In this document: positions 9,611-20,042 of the stretch, one piece after another
Numbering within the stretch: position 1 is the stretch's first letter
Layout: each line of letters opens with the position of its first letter
Assembly: GCA_016183935.1 (NCBI GenBank)
Contig: JACPDR010000002.1
Span: 1 to 35,913, forward strand
Length of the DNA: 35,913 bases
DNA from: Caulobacterales bacterium
Lineage (GTDB): Bacteria > Pseudomonadota > Alphaproteobacteria > Caulobacterales > Caulobacteraceae
Direction of reading: 5' to 3'
Notes under the pieces: generated by a model
Database searches by the model: none
What the model saw: only the letters and a program-made list of their open reading frames with translations
Told to the model about the DNA's origin: nothing
Position numbers and translations under genes: made by a program

Positions 9611-11124
9611 GCGCAGCGGGCGCCGCGTCGCCCCCGGCCGGCTTCGAACGCGGCTGGTCGGAGGGCCGGCCGCAGGTCGTCGTCCGCCGCCTCGTCGATG
9701 ACCTCGAGACGCCGGTCTCGGCCTTCCTGAAGGTCGGGCACGGCCGCACCCACGCCTTCCTGCTGGAGTCGGTCGAGGGGGGCGCGGTCAACGGGCGCTA
9801 TTCGATCATCACCCGCGAGCCGGATGTGGTCTGGCGCTGCCGGGACGGTCAGGCCGAACTGGCGCGGGGCGCAGACGTGGCGGCCGGGGCCTATGAAGCC
9901 GAAGCGGGCGATCCCCTGGCGTCGCTGCGCCGCCTCATCGCCGCCTCGCGTCTCGACCTGCCCGTCGACCTGCCGCCGATGGCCGCGGGCCTGTTCGGGG
10001 TGTTCGGCTATGACATGGTGCGGCTGCTCGAGCCGCTGGGGCCTCCCAATCCCGATCCCCTGGACCTGCCCGACGCGGTCCTGACCCGGCCGGCGCTGGT
10101 GGCCATCTTCGATTCGGTGAAGCACGAGATCGTGCTGGTCTCGGCCGCCTGGCCGGATGGCGGCCTGACGGCCGATGCGGCCTTCGACGCCGCCACGGCC
10201 CGGCTGGACGCGTTCGAGGCCGAGCTGCGCGCGCCCCTGCCCGCCATCCCGGCGCCGGTGGAGACCGCGGTCGCGCCGTTCCGCTCGCCCGTGGACGAGC
10301 CGGCGTTCGGGGCGATGGTGGCGAGGGCCAAGGACTACATCGCCGCCGGCGACATCTTCCAGGTGGTGCTGAGCCACCGTTTCGCCGCGCCGTGGGCCGG
10401 CGATCCGTTCGCCTTCTACCGGGCCCTGCGGCGTCAGAACCCGTCGCCCTATCTGTTCTTCCTCGATTTCGGCGATTTCCAGCTGGCCGGGTCGAGCCCG
10501 GAAATCCTGGTGCGGCTCAAGGACGGGCGGGTGACCATCCGCCCCCTGGCCGGGACGCGGCCGCGCGGCCAGACCCCGGAAGCCGACCGGGCGCTGGAGG
10601 CCGAACTGCTGGCCGATCCGAAGGAGCGCGCCGAGCATCTGATGTTGCTGGACCTGGGCCGCAACGACGTCGGCCGCGTGGCCGCCCCGGGCACGGTCGA
10701 GGTCACGGAAAGCTTCAAGGTCGAGCGCTACAGCTCTGTCATGCATATCGTTTCCGACGTGCAGGGTCAGGCCAATCCGCAGCTGGACGCGGTCGACACC
10801 CTGCTGGCAGCCCTGCCCGCCGGCACCCTGTCGGGCGCGCCCAAGGTGCGGGCGATGGAGATCATCGACGAGCTGGAGAGCGACAAGCGCGGCGTCGGCT
10901 ATGGCGGCGGCGTCGGCTACATCTCGACCGGCGGCGAGGCCGACATCTGCATCGTGCTGAGAACCGCCCTGTTCGCCGACGGCAAGATCCACGTGCAGGC
11001 CGGAGCGGGCGTGGTGGCGGACAGCGATCCGGCCGCCGAATACGCCGAGACCCGGGCCAAGGCGCGGGCGCCGATGCAGGCGGCGGAGGAAGCCTGGCGC
11101 TATCCGTTCGGGAACAGGGGCTGA
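9607..11124 (+). CDS. trpE: Anthranilate synthase component I
   Basis: With TrpG, makes anthranilate from chorismate and glutamine, the first committed step of tryptophan synthesis. The 505-residue start at ATG 9607 overlaps the upstream stop. The N-terminal feedback motif LLES is intact (LLESVEGGAVNGRYS), which predicts inhibition by tryptophan. The chorismate-binding domain carries IFQVVLSHRF, SPEILVRL, LAGTRPRG and the signature GTLSGAPKVRAMEIIDELE. There is no leader peptide or attenuator, because the gene is coupled to ppiD. It is separated from trpG by a small antisense gene. Its last 25 bases overlap the end of that gene. Confidence 0.98.
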   Translation: MSAAGAASPPAGFERGWSEGRPQVVVRRLVDDLETPVSAFLKVGHGRTHAFLLESVEGGAVNGRYSIITREPDVVWRCRDGQAELARGADVAAGAYEAEAGDPLASLRRLIAASRLDLPVDLPPMAAGLFGVFGYDMVRLLEPLGPPNPDPLDLPDAVLTRPALVAIFDSVKHEIVLVSAAWPDGGLTADAAFDAATARLDAFEAELRAPLPAIPAPVETAVAPFRSPVDEPAFGAMVARAKDYIAAGDIFQVVLSHRFAAPWAGDPFAFYRALRRQNPSPYLFFLDFGDFQLAGSSPEILVRLKDGRVTIRPLAGTRPRGQTPEADRALEAELLADPKERAEHLMLLDLGRNDVGRVAAPGTVEVTESFKVERYSSVMHIVSDVQGQANPQLDAVDTLLAALPAGTLSGAPKVRAMEIIDELESDKRGVGYGGGVGYISTGGEADICIVLRTALFADGKIHVQAGAGVVADSDPAAEYAETRAKARAPMQAAEEAWRYPFGNRG

Positions 11125-11297
11125 GCCACCGCCGGCTCCTCGAACCGGACCCCCGGGCCCAGAACCATGACGCCGGCCATCAGCATCGCGCCCGTCGCGG
11201 CCAGCGCCGCCGCGCCCAGCGCCGTCCACGGACTGGCGCCCCGCGCCTCCGGAGGCGTCAGCAGGCCGCGCGCCTTGTCGATCCTGGTGTCGGCCAT
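11100..11297 (-). CDS. Small membrane protein of unknown function (65 aa), antisense to the trpE end
   Basis: A 65-residue protein. ATG 11297 is preceded by GGAGGGG at 5-base spacing, the strongest ribosome-binding site in this part of the window, which supports translation. The N-terminus is charged ([13 protein letters not shown]), followed by one hydrophobic helix ([21 protein letters not shown]) and a short tail. Its stop lies inside trpE, a 25-base convergent overlap, and its start faces trpG. No family is recognised. It interrupts what would otherwise be a trpEGDC operon. Confidence 0.66.
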   Translation of the reverse strand: MADTRIDKARGLLTPPEARGASPWTALGAAALAATGAMLMAGVMVLGPGVRFEEPAVAQPLFPNG

Positions 11298-11365
11298 GCG
11301 AGCCCCTCCGCTGGAGGCCCCAGTTCGACCGAACGTGGTTAATGAACACTTACCCTTGTGCCTGC

Positions 11366-11393
11366 TTGGCGCGGGGGCGCGCACCCCCTAGAA
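11366..11393 (+). promoter_or_regulatory. Promoter for trpGDC with start site at the ATG
   Basis: TTGGCG (11366-11371) and CTAGAA (11388-11393) are 16 bases apart. The -10 region (CCTAGAAG) resembles the Caulobacter consensus GCTANAWC. A transcript would begin about 7-9 bases after the -10, that is at or next to the trpG ATG at 11402. No ribosome-binding site is seen in the intervening CCCAAGC. Confidence 0.45.
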
Positions 11394-11401
11394 GCCCAAG
11401 C

Positions 11402-11992
11402 ATGATCCTCGTCGTCGACAACTACGACAGCTTCACCTGGAACCTGGTCCACTACCTCGCGGAACTGGGCGCGGAGACGCGCGTGGTGCGCAACGACGAT
11501 CTGACCGCGGCCGAGGCCTGGGCGCTGAAGCCGGAAGCGGTGCTGCTGTCGCCGGGGCCCTGCACGCCGAATGAGGCGGGCGTCTGTCTGGCCTTGCTGG
11601 ACAGTGCGCCGCTGGAGATGCCGATCTTCGGGGTCTGCCTCGGCCATCAGGCCATGGGCCAGGCCTTCGGCGGCGACGTGATCCGCGCCAAGAGTCTCAT
11701 GCACGGCAAGACCTCGCCGATCGAGCACGAAGGCAAGAGCGTGTTCGCCGGCCTGCCCTCGCCGTTCACGGCGACTCGCTATCACAGCCTGGCGGTGAAG
11801 CGGGAAACCCTGCCGGACGTGCTGGACGTCACCGCCTGGACCGCCGACGGCGAGATCATGGGGCTGGCGCACCGGACCCGCCCGATCCACGGGGTGCAGT
11901 TCCACCCCGAATCGATCGCCACCGAGCACGGCCACGACCTGCTGGCCAACTTCCTCGAACTGGCCGGCGTCAAGCGCCGGGCGATGGTCTGA
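11402..11992 (+). CDS. trpG: Anthranilate synthase component II, glutamine amidotransferase
   Basis: Releases ammonia from glutamine for TrpE. The 196 residues are a standalone class I amidotransferase: [15 protein letters not shown] at the N-terminus, nucleophile Cys 79 in GVCLGHQA, and His 168 and Glu 170 in [14 protein letters not shown] longer in-frame start at 11342 is rejected because the extension has no homology and lies across the promoter. The trpD GTG follows the stop after one base. The same subunit may also serve p-aminobenzoate synthesis, as in some other bacteria; no pabB is visible here. Confidence 0.98.
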   Translation: MILVVDNYDSFTWNLVHYLAELGAETRVVRNDDLTAAEAWALKPEAVLLSPGPCTPNEAGVCLALLDSAPLEMPIFGVCLGHQAMGQAFGGDVIRAKSLMHGKTSPIEHEGKSVFAGLPSPFTATRYHSLAVKRETLPDVLDVTAWTADGEIMGLAHRTRPIHGVQFHPESIATEHGHDLLANFLELAGVKRRAMV

Positions 11993-11993
11993 C

Positions 11994-13028
11994 GTGGCCG
12001 ACGGATTCAAGCCACTGCTGGCCAGGCTGGTCGAAGGCCGCGTGTTGTCGGCGGACGAGGCGCACGCCTTCTTCGCGGCCTGCCTGAGGGGCGAGCCGAC
12101 CCCGGCCCAGGTCGCCGCCGCCGTCACCGCCCTGCGCATCCGCGGCGAGACGGTCGAGGAGATCGCCGCCTTCGCCACGGCCATGCGCGAGGCGGCCCTG
12201 ACGCTGGATCACCCCTACGAGGTCATCGACACCTGCGGCACCGGCGGCGACGGCCAGCACACCTTCAACATCTCGACGGCCGCGGCGCTGGTGTTGGCCG
12301 GCGCGGGACTGAAGGTGGCCAAGCACGGCAACCGGGCGATGAGCTCCAAATCCGGCTCGTCGGACGTGCTGTCGGTTCTTGGGGTCAACCTGGCCGCCAC
12401 CCCCGCCCAGCAGCGGCGCTCGCTGGACCGGGCCGGCATCGCCTTCCTGTTCGCCCCCACCTACCATGGAGCCATGCGGCATGTCGGGCCGGTGCGGGCC
12501 GAGATCGGCTTCCGCACCGTGTTCAACCTTCTGGGCCCGCTGTCGAACCCGGCCAAGGCGAAGCGTCAGGTCATGGGCGTCTATGATCCGCGCCTGCTGG
12601 AGCCGCTGGCCGAAGTGCTGGGACGGCTCGGCGCGGTGCGGGCCTGGACCGTGCATGGGCAGGGTCTGGACGAATTGACCACCACGGGCGCGACCGAGGT
12701 GGCGGAGTGGAAGGACGGGGCGGTGCGCCGCTTCGCCGTCACGCCCGAGGACGCCGGCCTTCCGCGCGCCGACCTCGCCGATCTGCGCGGCGGCGACGCC
12801 GAGGAGAACGCCGCGGCGCTGCGGGCGCTGCTGGACGGGGCAAAGGGAGCCTATCGGGACATCGTGCTGCTCAATGCGGCGGCAGCGCTGGTCGTGGGCG
12901 ACAAGGCGGCGGATCTGGCGGAGGGCGCGGCGCTGGCGGCCGCCGTGATCGACGACGGCCGGGCGGCGACGGCGCTGGCGGATCTGGTCGACGCCACCAA
13001 CACGCCGATCGAGGAAGAGCCGGCGTGA
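11994..13028 (+). CDS. trpD: Anthranilate phosphoribosyltransferase
   Basis: Joins anthranilate to PRPP, the second step of the tryptophan branch. The 344-residue product starts with GTG one base after the trpG stop. The PRPP-binding loop [17 protein letters not shown] is followed by [17 protein letters not shown] and [23 protein letters not shown], all hallmarks of TrpD. The stop overlaps the GTG of trpC, so trpG-trpD-trpC are tightly coupled. Confidence 0.98.
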   Translation: MADGFKPLLARLVEGRVLSADEAHAFFAACLRGEPTPAQVAAAVTALRIRGETVEEIAAFATAMREAALTLDHPYEVIDTCGTGGDGQHTFNISTAAALVLAGAGLKVAKHGNRAMSSKSGSSDVLSVLGVNLAATPAQQRRSLDRAGIAFLFAPTYHGAMRHVGPVRAEIGFRTVFNLLGPLSNPAKAKRQVMGVYDPRLLEPLAEVLGRLGAVRAWTVHGQGLDELTTTGATEVAEWKDGAVRRFAVTPEDAGLPRADLADLRGGDAEENAAALRALLDGAKGAYRDIVLLNAAAALVVGDKAADLAEGAALAAAVIDDGRAATALADLVDATNTPIEEEPA

Positions 13029-13816
13029 CCGACGTGCTGGAGCGGATCGCCGCCTACAAGCGCGAGGACGTGGCGACGCGGAAGGCCGTCCTGCCGCAGG
13101 CCGCCGTCGAGGCGCGGGCGCGGCAGGCGTCGCCCCCGCGAGGCTTCCGGGCCGCCTTGGAGCGGCATGTCGAGGCGACCGGCAGGCCGGCGCTGATCGC
13201 CGAGATCAAGAAGGCCAGCCCGTCCAAGGGGCTGATCCGCGAGGACTTCGACCCGCCGGCGTTGGCCCGGGCCTATGAGCGCGGCGGGGCCTCGTGCCTG
13301 TCAGTGCTGACCGACGGGCCGAGCTTCCAAGGGGACGACGCCTTCCTCGGACAGGCGCGCGACGCCGTCGCCCTGCCCTGCCTGCGCAAGGATTTCCTCG
13401 TCGACCCGTGGCAGGTGGCCGAGAGCCGGGCGCTGGGGGCCGACTGCATCCTGATCATCCTCGCCATGGTCGACGACGCCCTCGCCGCCGACCTGCTGGC
13501 CGAGGCGGGGCGGTTCGGCATGGACGCCCTGATCGAGACCCACGACGAGGCCGAGATGGCCCGCGCCTGCAAGCTGGGCGGAGATCTGGTCGGGATCAAC
13601 AACCGGTCGCTGCGCACCTTCGAGGTCCATCTGGAGGTCACCGAACGGCTGGCCATGCTGAGCCCGGTGCGGGCCCTGCTGGTCGCCGAGAGCGGCATCT
13701 TCACGCCTCACGACCTGGCGCGGGTGTCCGATGCCCATGCGCAGGCGGTGCTGGTCGGGGAGAGCCTGATGCGGCAGGCGGACGTCGAGGCGGCGACGCG
13801 GGCGTTGCTGGCGTGA
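13025..13816 (+). CDS. trpC: Indole-3-glycerol phosphate synthase
   Basis: Closes the indole ring from carboxyphenylaminodeoxyribulose phosphate. The 263-residue (beta/alpha)8 barrel starts at GTG 13025, overlapping the trpD stop. Motifs: [13 protein letters not shown] (catalytic Lys region), [36 protein letters not shown] and LVAESGIF. It is monofunctional: the C-terminus ends at the barrel, with no TrpF domain. The following unidentified gene begins in the overlap with its stop. Confidence 0.98.
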   Translation: MTDVLERIAAYKREDVATRKAVLPQAAVEARARQASPPRGFRAALERHVEATGRPALIAEIKKASPSKGLIREDFDPPALARAYERGGASCLSVLTDGPSFQGDDAFLGQARDAVALPCLRKDFLVDPWQVAESRALGADCILIILAMVDDALAADLLAEAGRFGMDALIETHDEAEMARACKLGGDLVGINNRSLRTFEVHLEVTERLAMLSPVRALLVAESGIFTPHDLARVSDAHAQAVLVGESLMRQADVEAATRALLA

Positions 13817-14280
13817 CTGTCATTGCCCGTCAGGATCGACGACGGGCGACGCTTTCGATGGTGATCCTTGCCGGGCTGTTCGCCTTCATCTGGGCGCAGC
13901 CGGTCACCGCCGGTGGGTTGGAAGCTTTCCTGGTCACCGAAGCTCAGCCCGGTCGTTGGGTGATGGCTGCTCTCTGCTCTCCCCTAATTCTCTGGATCGT
14001 GATCAGGCAAGCTTGGGTCGCTGCGAGATGGCGGGCCCGCGCGATCTACGTGCAGGACGAACGTTTGTGGCTGGCGACCCGATGGAGTCCGGTCCCGTTC
14101 AACGGGGTCGTGGAAGTTGGCCTCACCGACAGGATATCGGTCGCCGGCATGACCTTCCTACCGCAGGCGCTTCTGCTCAAGCGTCCCGGAAAACGCGATC
14201 AACGACTGGCGCTCGGGTACACGAAGGAGCCCGCGGACGAAATCGCTGCCCGCCTTCGGGAGTGCCTCAGGCCAGCTTAG
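13813..14280 (+). CDS. Unidentified two-helix membrane protein between trpC and lexA
   Basis: A 155-residue protein of unknown function. The GTG at 13813 overlaps the trpC stop (GTGA); an alternative ATG at 13858 would remove 15 basic residues before the first helix. Two hydrophobic segments ([16 protein letters not shown] and [16 protein letters not shown]) are followed by a cytoplasmic-looking ~85-residue domain ([27 protein letters not shown]) that resembles PH-like membrane-associated folds in pattern only. GC content over 13921-14040 is 74 of 120 bases (62%), while the last 60 bases of trpC upstream (13741-13800) have 46 of 60 (77%), so it may be a recent arrival. In relatives I recall moaC-moeA at this place. 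Confidence 0.78.
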   Translation: MTVIARQDRRRATLSMVILAGLFAFIWAQPVTAGGLEAFLVTEAQPGRWVMAALCSPLILWIVIRQAWVAARWRARAIYVQDERLWLATRWSPVPFNGVVEVGLTDRISVAGMTFLPQALLLKRPGKRDQRLALGYTKEPADEIAARLRECLRPA

Positions 14281-14291
14281 CCGCCGTTAAG

Positions 14292-14318
14292 TTGACATTA
14301 GGCAAGAACACTTACAGA
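14292..14318 (+). promoter_or_regulatory. lexA promoter
   Basis: TTGACAT (14292-14298) followed after 12 bases by CTTACAGA (14311-14318) fits the Caulobacter housekeeping pattern TTGACGS-N10-14-GCTANAWC in its -35 and spacing, with a weaker -10. The first SOS box covers this -10, which would allow autorepression. Confidence 0.5.
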
Positions 14319-14320
14319 AC
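14306..14320. promoter_or_regulatory. LexA operator (SOS box) 1
   Basis: GAAC-ACTTACA-GAAC, the exact reverse complement of GTTC-N7-GTTC, the established alphaproteobacterial LexA-binding direct repeat. It overlaps the -10 region of lexA, 42 bases before the ATG at 14362. Confidence 0.85.
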
Positions 14321-14330
14321 ATCGGCAACG

Positions 14331-14345
14331 GTTCACGCCTTGTTC
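14331..14345. promoter_or_regulatory. LexA operator (SOS box) 2
   Basis: GTTC-ACGCCTT-GTTC is a second perfect GTTC-N7-GTTC direct repeat, in the opposite orientation to box 1 and with 10 bases between them. It lies in the 5' leader, 16 bases before the lexA ATG. Confidence 0.8.
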
Positions 14346-14361
14346 TGGACGATTCGACGCC

Positions 14362-15051
14362 ATGCTCACGCGCAAACAGCACGAACTGCTGATGTTCATC
14401 CACGAACGGATCAAGGAGACCGGCGTCTCCCCCTCGTTCGACGAGATGAAGGAGGCGCTGGATCTGGCGTCCAAGTCGGGCATCCACCGGCTGATCACGG
14501 CGCTGGAGGAGCGCGGCTTCATTCGCCGCCTGGCGCACCGCGCCCGGGCGCTGGAGGTGGTCAAGCTGCCGGAGCAGGCCACGGCGCAGACGCGCAGCCG
14601 GCAGCCGTTCCGCCCGGATGTCATCGAGGGCGGCGGACGGCCCCTCGCCGCCGAGCCCGCCAACGACACCCGCGAACTGTCGGTCATGGGCAAGATCGCC
14701 GCCGGCACGCCGATCGCCGCCATCGAGCACGAGCAGGCCCGCTATCCGGTGCCCGAGACCATGTTGGGAGCCGGCGAGCACTACATGCGCGAGATCGAGG
14801 GCGATTCGATGATCGAGGCCGGCATCCTCAATGGCGACCTGGTGATCATCAAATCCGTCGACACCGCCTCGTCGGGCGAGATCGTCGTGGCCCTGGTCGA
14901 GGGCGAGGAAGCGACGCTGAAGCGGCTGCGCAAGAAGGGCGGCTCGATCGCCCTGGAGCCGGCCAACCGCAACTACGAGACCCGCATCTTCGGCCCGGAC
15001 CAGGTCGAGGTGCAGGGCAAGCTGGTCGGCCTCATCCGCCGCTATCACTGA
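14362..15051 (+). CDS. lexA: SOS repressor LexA
   Basis: Represses DNA-damage genes and self-cleaves when RecA filaments form. The 229 residues comprise an N-terminal winged helix ([19 protein letters not shown] ending at ERGFIRRL), a linker, and a C-terminal S24 peptidase domain. The cleavage bond is Ala114-Gly115 (KIAAGTPI); catalytic Ser 149 is in EGDSMIEAG and Lys 187 in EATLKRL, so the autoproteolysis machinery is intact. Two GTTC-N7-GTTC boxes lie upstream. The last 20 bases overlap the 3' end of comEC on the other strand. Confidence 0.98.
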   Translation: MLTRKQHELLMFIHERIKETGVSPSFDEMKEALDLASKSGIHRLITALEERGFIRRLAHRARALEVVKLPEQATAQTRSRQPFRPDVIEGGGRPLAAEPANDTRELSVMGKIAAGTPIAAIEHEQARYPVPETMLGAGEHYMREIEGDSMIEAGILNGDLVIIKSVDTASSGEIVVALVEGEEATLKRLRKKGGSIALEPANRNYETRIFGPDQVEVQGKLVGLIRRYH

Positions 15052-17170
15052 CCTCGGGAACGCCGCGCGGACTCCACGGCCGGTCGCCGCGCACCTGTGA
15101 CGACCAGACGGCGCGCCAGCGGTTGGCCGCCGGAGCTCCCACACGCCACAGTTCGACCGCCCCGCCGCGGGCGTAGTCGACGCCGTCCAGCACCAGCCGG
15201 CCCTCGCATGAGGCCGGCAGGACGTGGACGGGCGCGCGGACGCTGAGGACCGGCGCGGCCCGGCACAGGGCGTCCAGTTGTTCCCCCGACGGCGCGCGCT
15301 TGCCCCACCACAGGGCCAGCGGGCCGGCCGACGGCGTCGCCGGGGCGCAGGAAAAGCGGGTGCAGGTCCAGCCCTCGTCCGGCCGCTCGACCGGCGTGAC
15401 GCCGCGTCGACGGGACCAGACGTCGATCGCGAACTGGCGCACGCCGGGGCGGGCCACGACCGCCTCCCCCGCCTCTACCCAAGCGGCGTTGGTCCCGCCG
15501 TCGCCGATCCACAGGTCGGGCGTAGGCGCGCGCGGCCACAGCATCACCGCCGCCGCGAACGGCAGGCCCAGCCAGCGCAGCGGCCCTCGCCACAGGCAGC
15601 AGAACAGCACGCCGAGGAAGGCGATCGGCAGCACGAAGTCGGGTGCGCTGGCCACCGTCCGCACCGCTCCGGGCAGCGCGGCCGTCCAGGCGCCGATGGC
15701 CAGCATCAGCTCGATCCCCCGCGCCGCCAGCCACAGGAAGGGCGCGCCCAGCCCCAGCGGCTCCAGCAGGGCCCCGAGGGCCAGCGCGGGCATGATCAGG
15801 AAGTCCGACACCGGGGCCGTCGCGAGGTTGGCGGCGAGGCCGTACATGGCGGTGCGGTTGAAATGCTGCATGGCGAACGGCCCGGTGGCCGCGCCCGCGA
15901 CCAGGCTGGCGAGGACCGCCGCCCCGATCCAGGCCGCGCTCCGCTGGACGACCAGGATGGGCAGCGGCGTCGAGATCTCGCGCGGACGGACCGGCCAGGC
16001 CTCGACCAACGCCACCAGCGCCGCCGTGGCCGCGAACGACATCTGGAAGCCGGGCGTGACGATGGCCTCGGGCTGGAGCAGCAGGACCACGAAGGCCGCG
16101 ACGGCGAGCGCATGCATGGTGATCGCCTGCCGGTCCAGCAGGATGGCGAGGAAGGCGATCGAGGCGGTGATCGCCGCCCGCTCGGCCGGCGGCGGCGCGC
16201 CAGACACGACCAGATAGGTCGCCACCGCCAGCAGCCCGCCCCAGGCCGCCACCTTCTTGCCGGGCACGCGCAGCGCCAGCCACGGCCAGGCGGCGACCAG
16301 CAGCCGCACCAGGAAGAAGGCGAAGCCGCCGATGACCGCCATGTGCAGGCCCGAGATCGACAGGATGTGGGCCAGCCCCGAGTCGCGCATCACGTCGACG
16401 TCGTCGGGGTCGAGCCAGGCTTCGTGGCCCGTGGTCATGGCCGCCGCGATCCCGCCGGCCCGCTCGCCCTGCCGCGCCACGATTCGGCGGGCCAGGTCAT
16501 AGCGCAGGCCGTTGACCGCCATCGCCGCGCGCAGCCGCCACGGCGGCTCCGGCAGGTACGCCGGCCGGACCTCGCCCAAACCGAAGGCCACCCCGCCCAG
16601 GCCCTGGAAAAAGGCGTTGCGGCCGAAGTCGTAGGCGCCGGGGCTGGCCGGCGCGGGCGGCGGATTGAGGATGGCGAACAGACGGATCGCCTCTCCGGGT
16701 TCGGGCGCGACGCCGCGCACCGTGGCGCGCAGGCGCACCGGCGTGTCCTCCGGCGCGAGGCCGCGGATGCGAACGGGCGCGATCACCACCCGCGGACCGG
16801 CGGCGCCGGGGCTGTCGACGTCGACGACCCAGCCCTCGACCACGGTCGGCTCGCTCAGGGCCGGAGCGATCGGGGCCGTGACCGCATCGGTACGCAGTTT
16901 GGCGACGGCCAGTCCGAGCGCGAAACACGCCAGAAGCATCAGCGGCAGGGTCCAGATACGGCTTGCCCGGAGCCGCCGCGCGCCCAGCCAGGCCGCGGCC
17001 GTCGCGACCGCGAACAACAGCAGCGGCGCAGCCGCCGGCTCGGACTTCAGGGAGAAGTAGACCGCGCAGCCGCCGCCCAGCGCCACCGGGGCCCACAGCC
17101 GCCAGCGCAGCGCCTGGGCGGCGATCTGGGCGTGCAGAAATCCGTCGAAGCGCGAGCGGAGACTGTGCAT
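15032..17170 (-). CDS. comEC: ComEC/Rec2-family DNA-transport channel protein
   Basis: Polytopic inner-membrane protein of the DNA uptake channel family. ATG 17170 gives 712 residues and places the start 28 bases from the divergent gltX ATG; in-frame upstream starts (e.g. 17200) would overlap gltX. Residues ~20-90 hold the first helices ([18 protein letters not shown]). The N-terminal soluble domain (DUF4131-like; [21 protein letters not shown]) comes next. The competence domain follows, with [33 protein letters not shown] and many helices to ~residue 560. The C-terminal ~150 residues correspond to the degenerate beta-lactamase-like tail of alphaproteobacterial ComEC ([13 protein letters not shown]); no metal-binding HxHxDH is seen. 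Competence in this organism is not shown. Confidence 0.93.
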   Translation of the reverse strand: MHSLRSRFDGFLHAQIAAQALRWRLWAPVALGGGCAVYFSLKSEPAAAPLLLFAVATAAAWLGARRLRASRIWTLPLMLLACFALGLAVAKLRTDAVTAPIAPALSEPTVVEGWVVDVDSPGAAGPRVVIAPVRIRGLAPEDTPVRLRATVRGVAPEPGEAIRLFAILNPPPAPASPGAYDFGRNAFFQGLGGVAFGLGEVRPAYLPEPPWRLRAAMAVNGLRYDLARRIVARQGERAGGIAAAMTTGHEAWLDPDDVDVMRDSGLAHILSISGLHMAVIGGFAFFLVRLLVAAWPWLALRVPGKKVAAWGGLLAVATYLVVSGAPPPAERAAITASIAFLAILLDRQAITMHALAVAAFVVLLLQPEAIVTPGFQMSFAATAALVALVEAWPVRPREISTPLPILVVQRSAAWIGAAVLASLVAGAATGPFAMQHFNRTAMYGLAANLATAPVSDFLIMPALALGALLEPLGLGAPFLWLAARGIELMLAIGAWTAALPGAVRTVASAPDFVLPIAFLGVLFCCLWRGPLRWLGLPFAAAVMLWPRAPTPDLWIGDGGTNAAWVEAGEAVVARPGVRQFAIDVWSRRRGVTPVERPDEGWTCTRFSCAPATPSAGPLALWWGKRAPSGEQLDALCRAAPVLSVRAPVHVLPASCEGRLVLDGVDYARGGAVELWRVGAPAANRWRAVWSSQVRGDRPWSPRGVPEVSDSGG

Positions 17171-17185
17171 CGCCGGAGCGGACGG

Positions 17186-17191
17186 TATAAC
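17186..17191 (+). promoter_or_regulatory. -10 element of gltX, start site at the ATG
   Basis: GGTATAAC at 17184-17191 matches the Caulobacter -10 consensus GCTANAWC at all but one position. It ends 7 bases before the gltX ATG (17199), so transcription would begin at or within a base or two of the start codon. No ribosome-binding site lies between, and no good -35 is visible. Confidence 0.42.
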
Positions 17192-17198
17192 GCCCGCC

Positions 17199-18623
17199 AT
17201 GACCTCCCCGTCCACCTCCACGCCCGAAGTCGTCACCCGCTTCGCCCCCTCGCCGACCGGCTTCCTGCACATAGGCGGCGCTCGCACGGCGCTTTTCAAC
17301 TATTTGTATGCCCAGCGCCACAACGGGAAGTTCCTGGTGCGGGTCGAGGACACCGATCGGGAGCGCTCGACCGAGGCGGCCGTGCAGGCGATTTTCGACG
17401 GCCTGAGCTGGCTCGGCCTCTTCGCCGACGACGAGCCCGTGTTCCAGCACGCCCGCGCCGACCGGCATCGCGAGGTCGTCAACGAATTGCTGGAGCGGGG
17501 TGCGGCCTACCGCGATTTCACCTCGGCCGAAGAGACGGGACGCCTGCGCGACCTGGCCAAGGCCGAGCGGCGCACCTTCGAGTCGCCGTGGCGCGACCGC
17601 GAGCCGACCGTCGACGACCTGACCCAGGCCCATGTTGTCCGCTTCCGCCGTCCCCTGCCCGGCCAGGTGGTCGTCGAGGACGAGGTCCAGGGCACGGTCA
17701 GTTGGGCCAACGAGGACCTCGACGACCTCGTGCTGCTGCGCTCGGACGGCGCGCCGACATACAACCTCGCCGTGGTGGTCGACGACCATGACATGGGCGT
17801 GACCCATGTCATCCGCGGCGATGACCACCTGAACAACGCCGCGCGCCAGAGCCTGATCTACGACGCCCTCGGCTGGACCCGGCCGACCTTCGCCCACATC
17901 CCGCTCATCCACGGCCCCGACGGGGCCAAGCTGTCGAAGCGGCACGGCGCGCAGGCGGTGCACGAATACGCCGAGATGGGCTATCTGCCCGAAGCCATGC
18001 GCAACTATCTGGCCCGGCTGGGCTGGTCGCACGGCGACGATGAACTGTTCTCGGACGCCCAGGCGGCCGAATGGTTCGATCTGGCCGGCGTCGGCAAGGC
18101 TCCGGCCCGGCTGGACTTCGACAAGCTGGCCCACGTCAACGCCCACTGGATCCGGCTGGCCGACGACGACCGGCTGGCCAAGCTGACGCTCGACGTGCAC
18201 CTGGCCCGCGGCCATGCGCTCGGACCGGACGACGAGGTCCGGCTGACCCGGGCCCTGCCCTTCATCAAGGACCGGGCGAAGACGACGCTCGAACTGGCCG
18301 ACCAGACCGCCTTCGTGCTCAAGCCGCGGCCGATCGCCATTGAACCGAAGGGCCGGGACTTGCTCGCCGGGGAGGCCGGCGAGCGGATCGGGCGGCTGCG
18401 CGACCGGCTGGCCCTGTTCGAAAGCTGGGATGTCTTCGCGCTCGAAGCCGAACTCAAGGTCTTCGCCGAGGAAGAGGCGGTCGGCTTCGGCAAGATCGGC
18501 CCGGCCGCCCGCGCGGCCCTGACCGGCGGCTCCACATCACCCGACATCGCGAAAACGTTGGCGGCGCTCGGCCGGGAAGAAAGCCTCGGCCGTTTGAATG
18601 ATGCGCTGCAACAGACTATCTGA
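17199..18623 (+). CDS. gltX: Glutamyl-tRNA synthetase
   Basis: Charges tRNA-Glu, and in bacteria lacking GlnRS also tRNA-Gln for later amidation. The 474 residues start [19 protein letters not shown] (class I HIGH-type motif at 24-27). Also visible are [10 protein letters not shown] and the second ATP motif KLSKRHG (Lys 244). The C-terminal anticodon-binding helices end in [10 protein letters not shown]. Many Alphaproteobacteria have two gltX genes; the KLSKRHGA form fits the general GluRS, but which paralogue this is cannot be settled from the window. It is divergent from comEC, and gltA follows after 65 bases. Confidence 0.97.
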   Translation: MTSPSTSTPEVVTRFAPSPTGFLHIGGARTALFNYLYAQRHNGKFLVRVEDTDRERSTEAAVQAIFDGLSWLGLFADDEPVFQHARADRHREVVNELLERGAAYRDFTSAEETGRLRDLAKAERRTFESPWRDREPTVDDLTQAHVVRFRRPLPGQVVVEDEVQGTVSWANEDLDDLVLLRSDGAPTYNLAVVVDDHDMGVTHVIRGDDHLNNAARQSLIYDALGWTRPTFAHIPLIHGPDGAKLSKRHGAQAVHEYAEMGYLPEAMRNYLARLGWSHGDDELFSDAQAAEWFDLAGVGKAPARLDFDKLAHVNAHWIRLADDDRLAKLTLDVHLARGHALGPDDEVRLTRALPFIKDRAKTTLELADQTAFVLKPRPIAIEPKGRDLLAGEAGERIGRLRDRLALFESWDVFALEAELKVFAEEEAVGFGKIGPAARAALTGGSTSPDIAKTLAALGREESLGRLNDALQQTI

Positions 18624-18688
18624 ACTCCGTACCGAAACACGACCCGCCGCCTCCCCGCGCGAGGCCGCCGTCTGACCAAGGGGCTTAT

Positions 18689-19990
<1,302 letters not shown>

Positions 19991-20011
19991 GAGCGCGACA
20001 CCATCGATGAC

Positions 20012-20036
20012 GGCGCCGGGGGTCCGCCCCGGCGTC
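20012..20036. terminator. Bidirectional GC hairpin between gltA and the halogenase gene
   Basis: CGCCGGGG (20014-20021) and CCCCGGCG (20027-20034) form a perfect 8-bp stem with a 5-base loop, extendable by two pairs (one G-U). It lies in the 52-base gap between convergent genes. No T-run follows on either strand, so if it terminates transcription it does so without a canonical tail. Confidence 0.6.
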
Positions 20037-20042
20037 CATTGA

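Noticed and set aside
11327..11350. GAAC...GAAC and GTTC...GAAC near the trpG promoter as an SOS box
   Set aside because: The GAAC-GAAC spacing is 9, not 7, and the other pair is an inverted repeat with 3 bases between, so neither fits the LexA direct repeat.
11342..11401. Upstream extension of trpG from 11342 as a Trp leader peptide or longer N-terminus
   Set aside because: It contains no Trp codons, has no homology to TrpG and crosses the probable promoter.
15224..17791. Very long plus-strand open frame (855 codons) opposite comEC and into gltX
   Set aside because: High-GC shadow frame: arginine/glycine/proline-rich without motifs, while the comEC and gltX frames carry clear family signatures.
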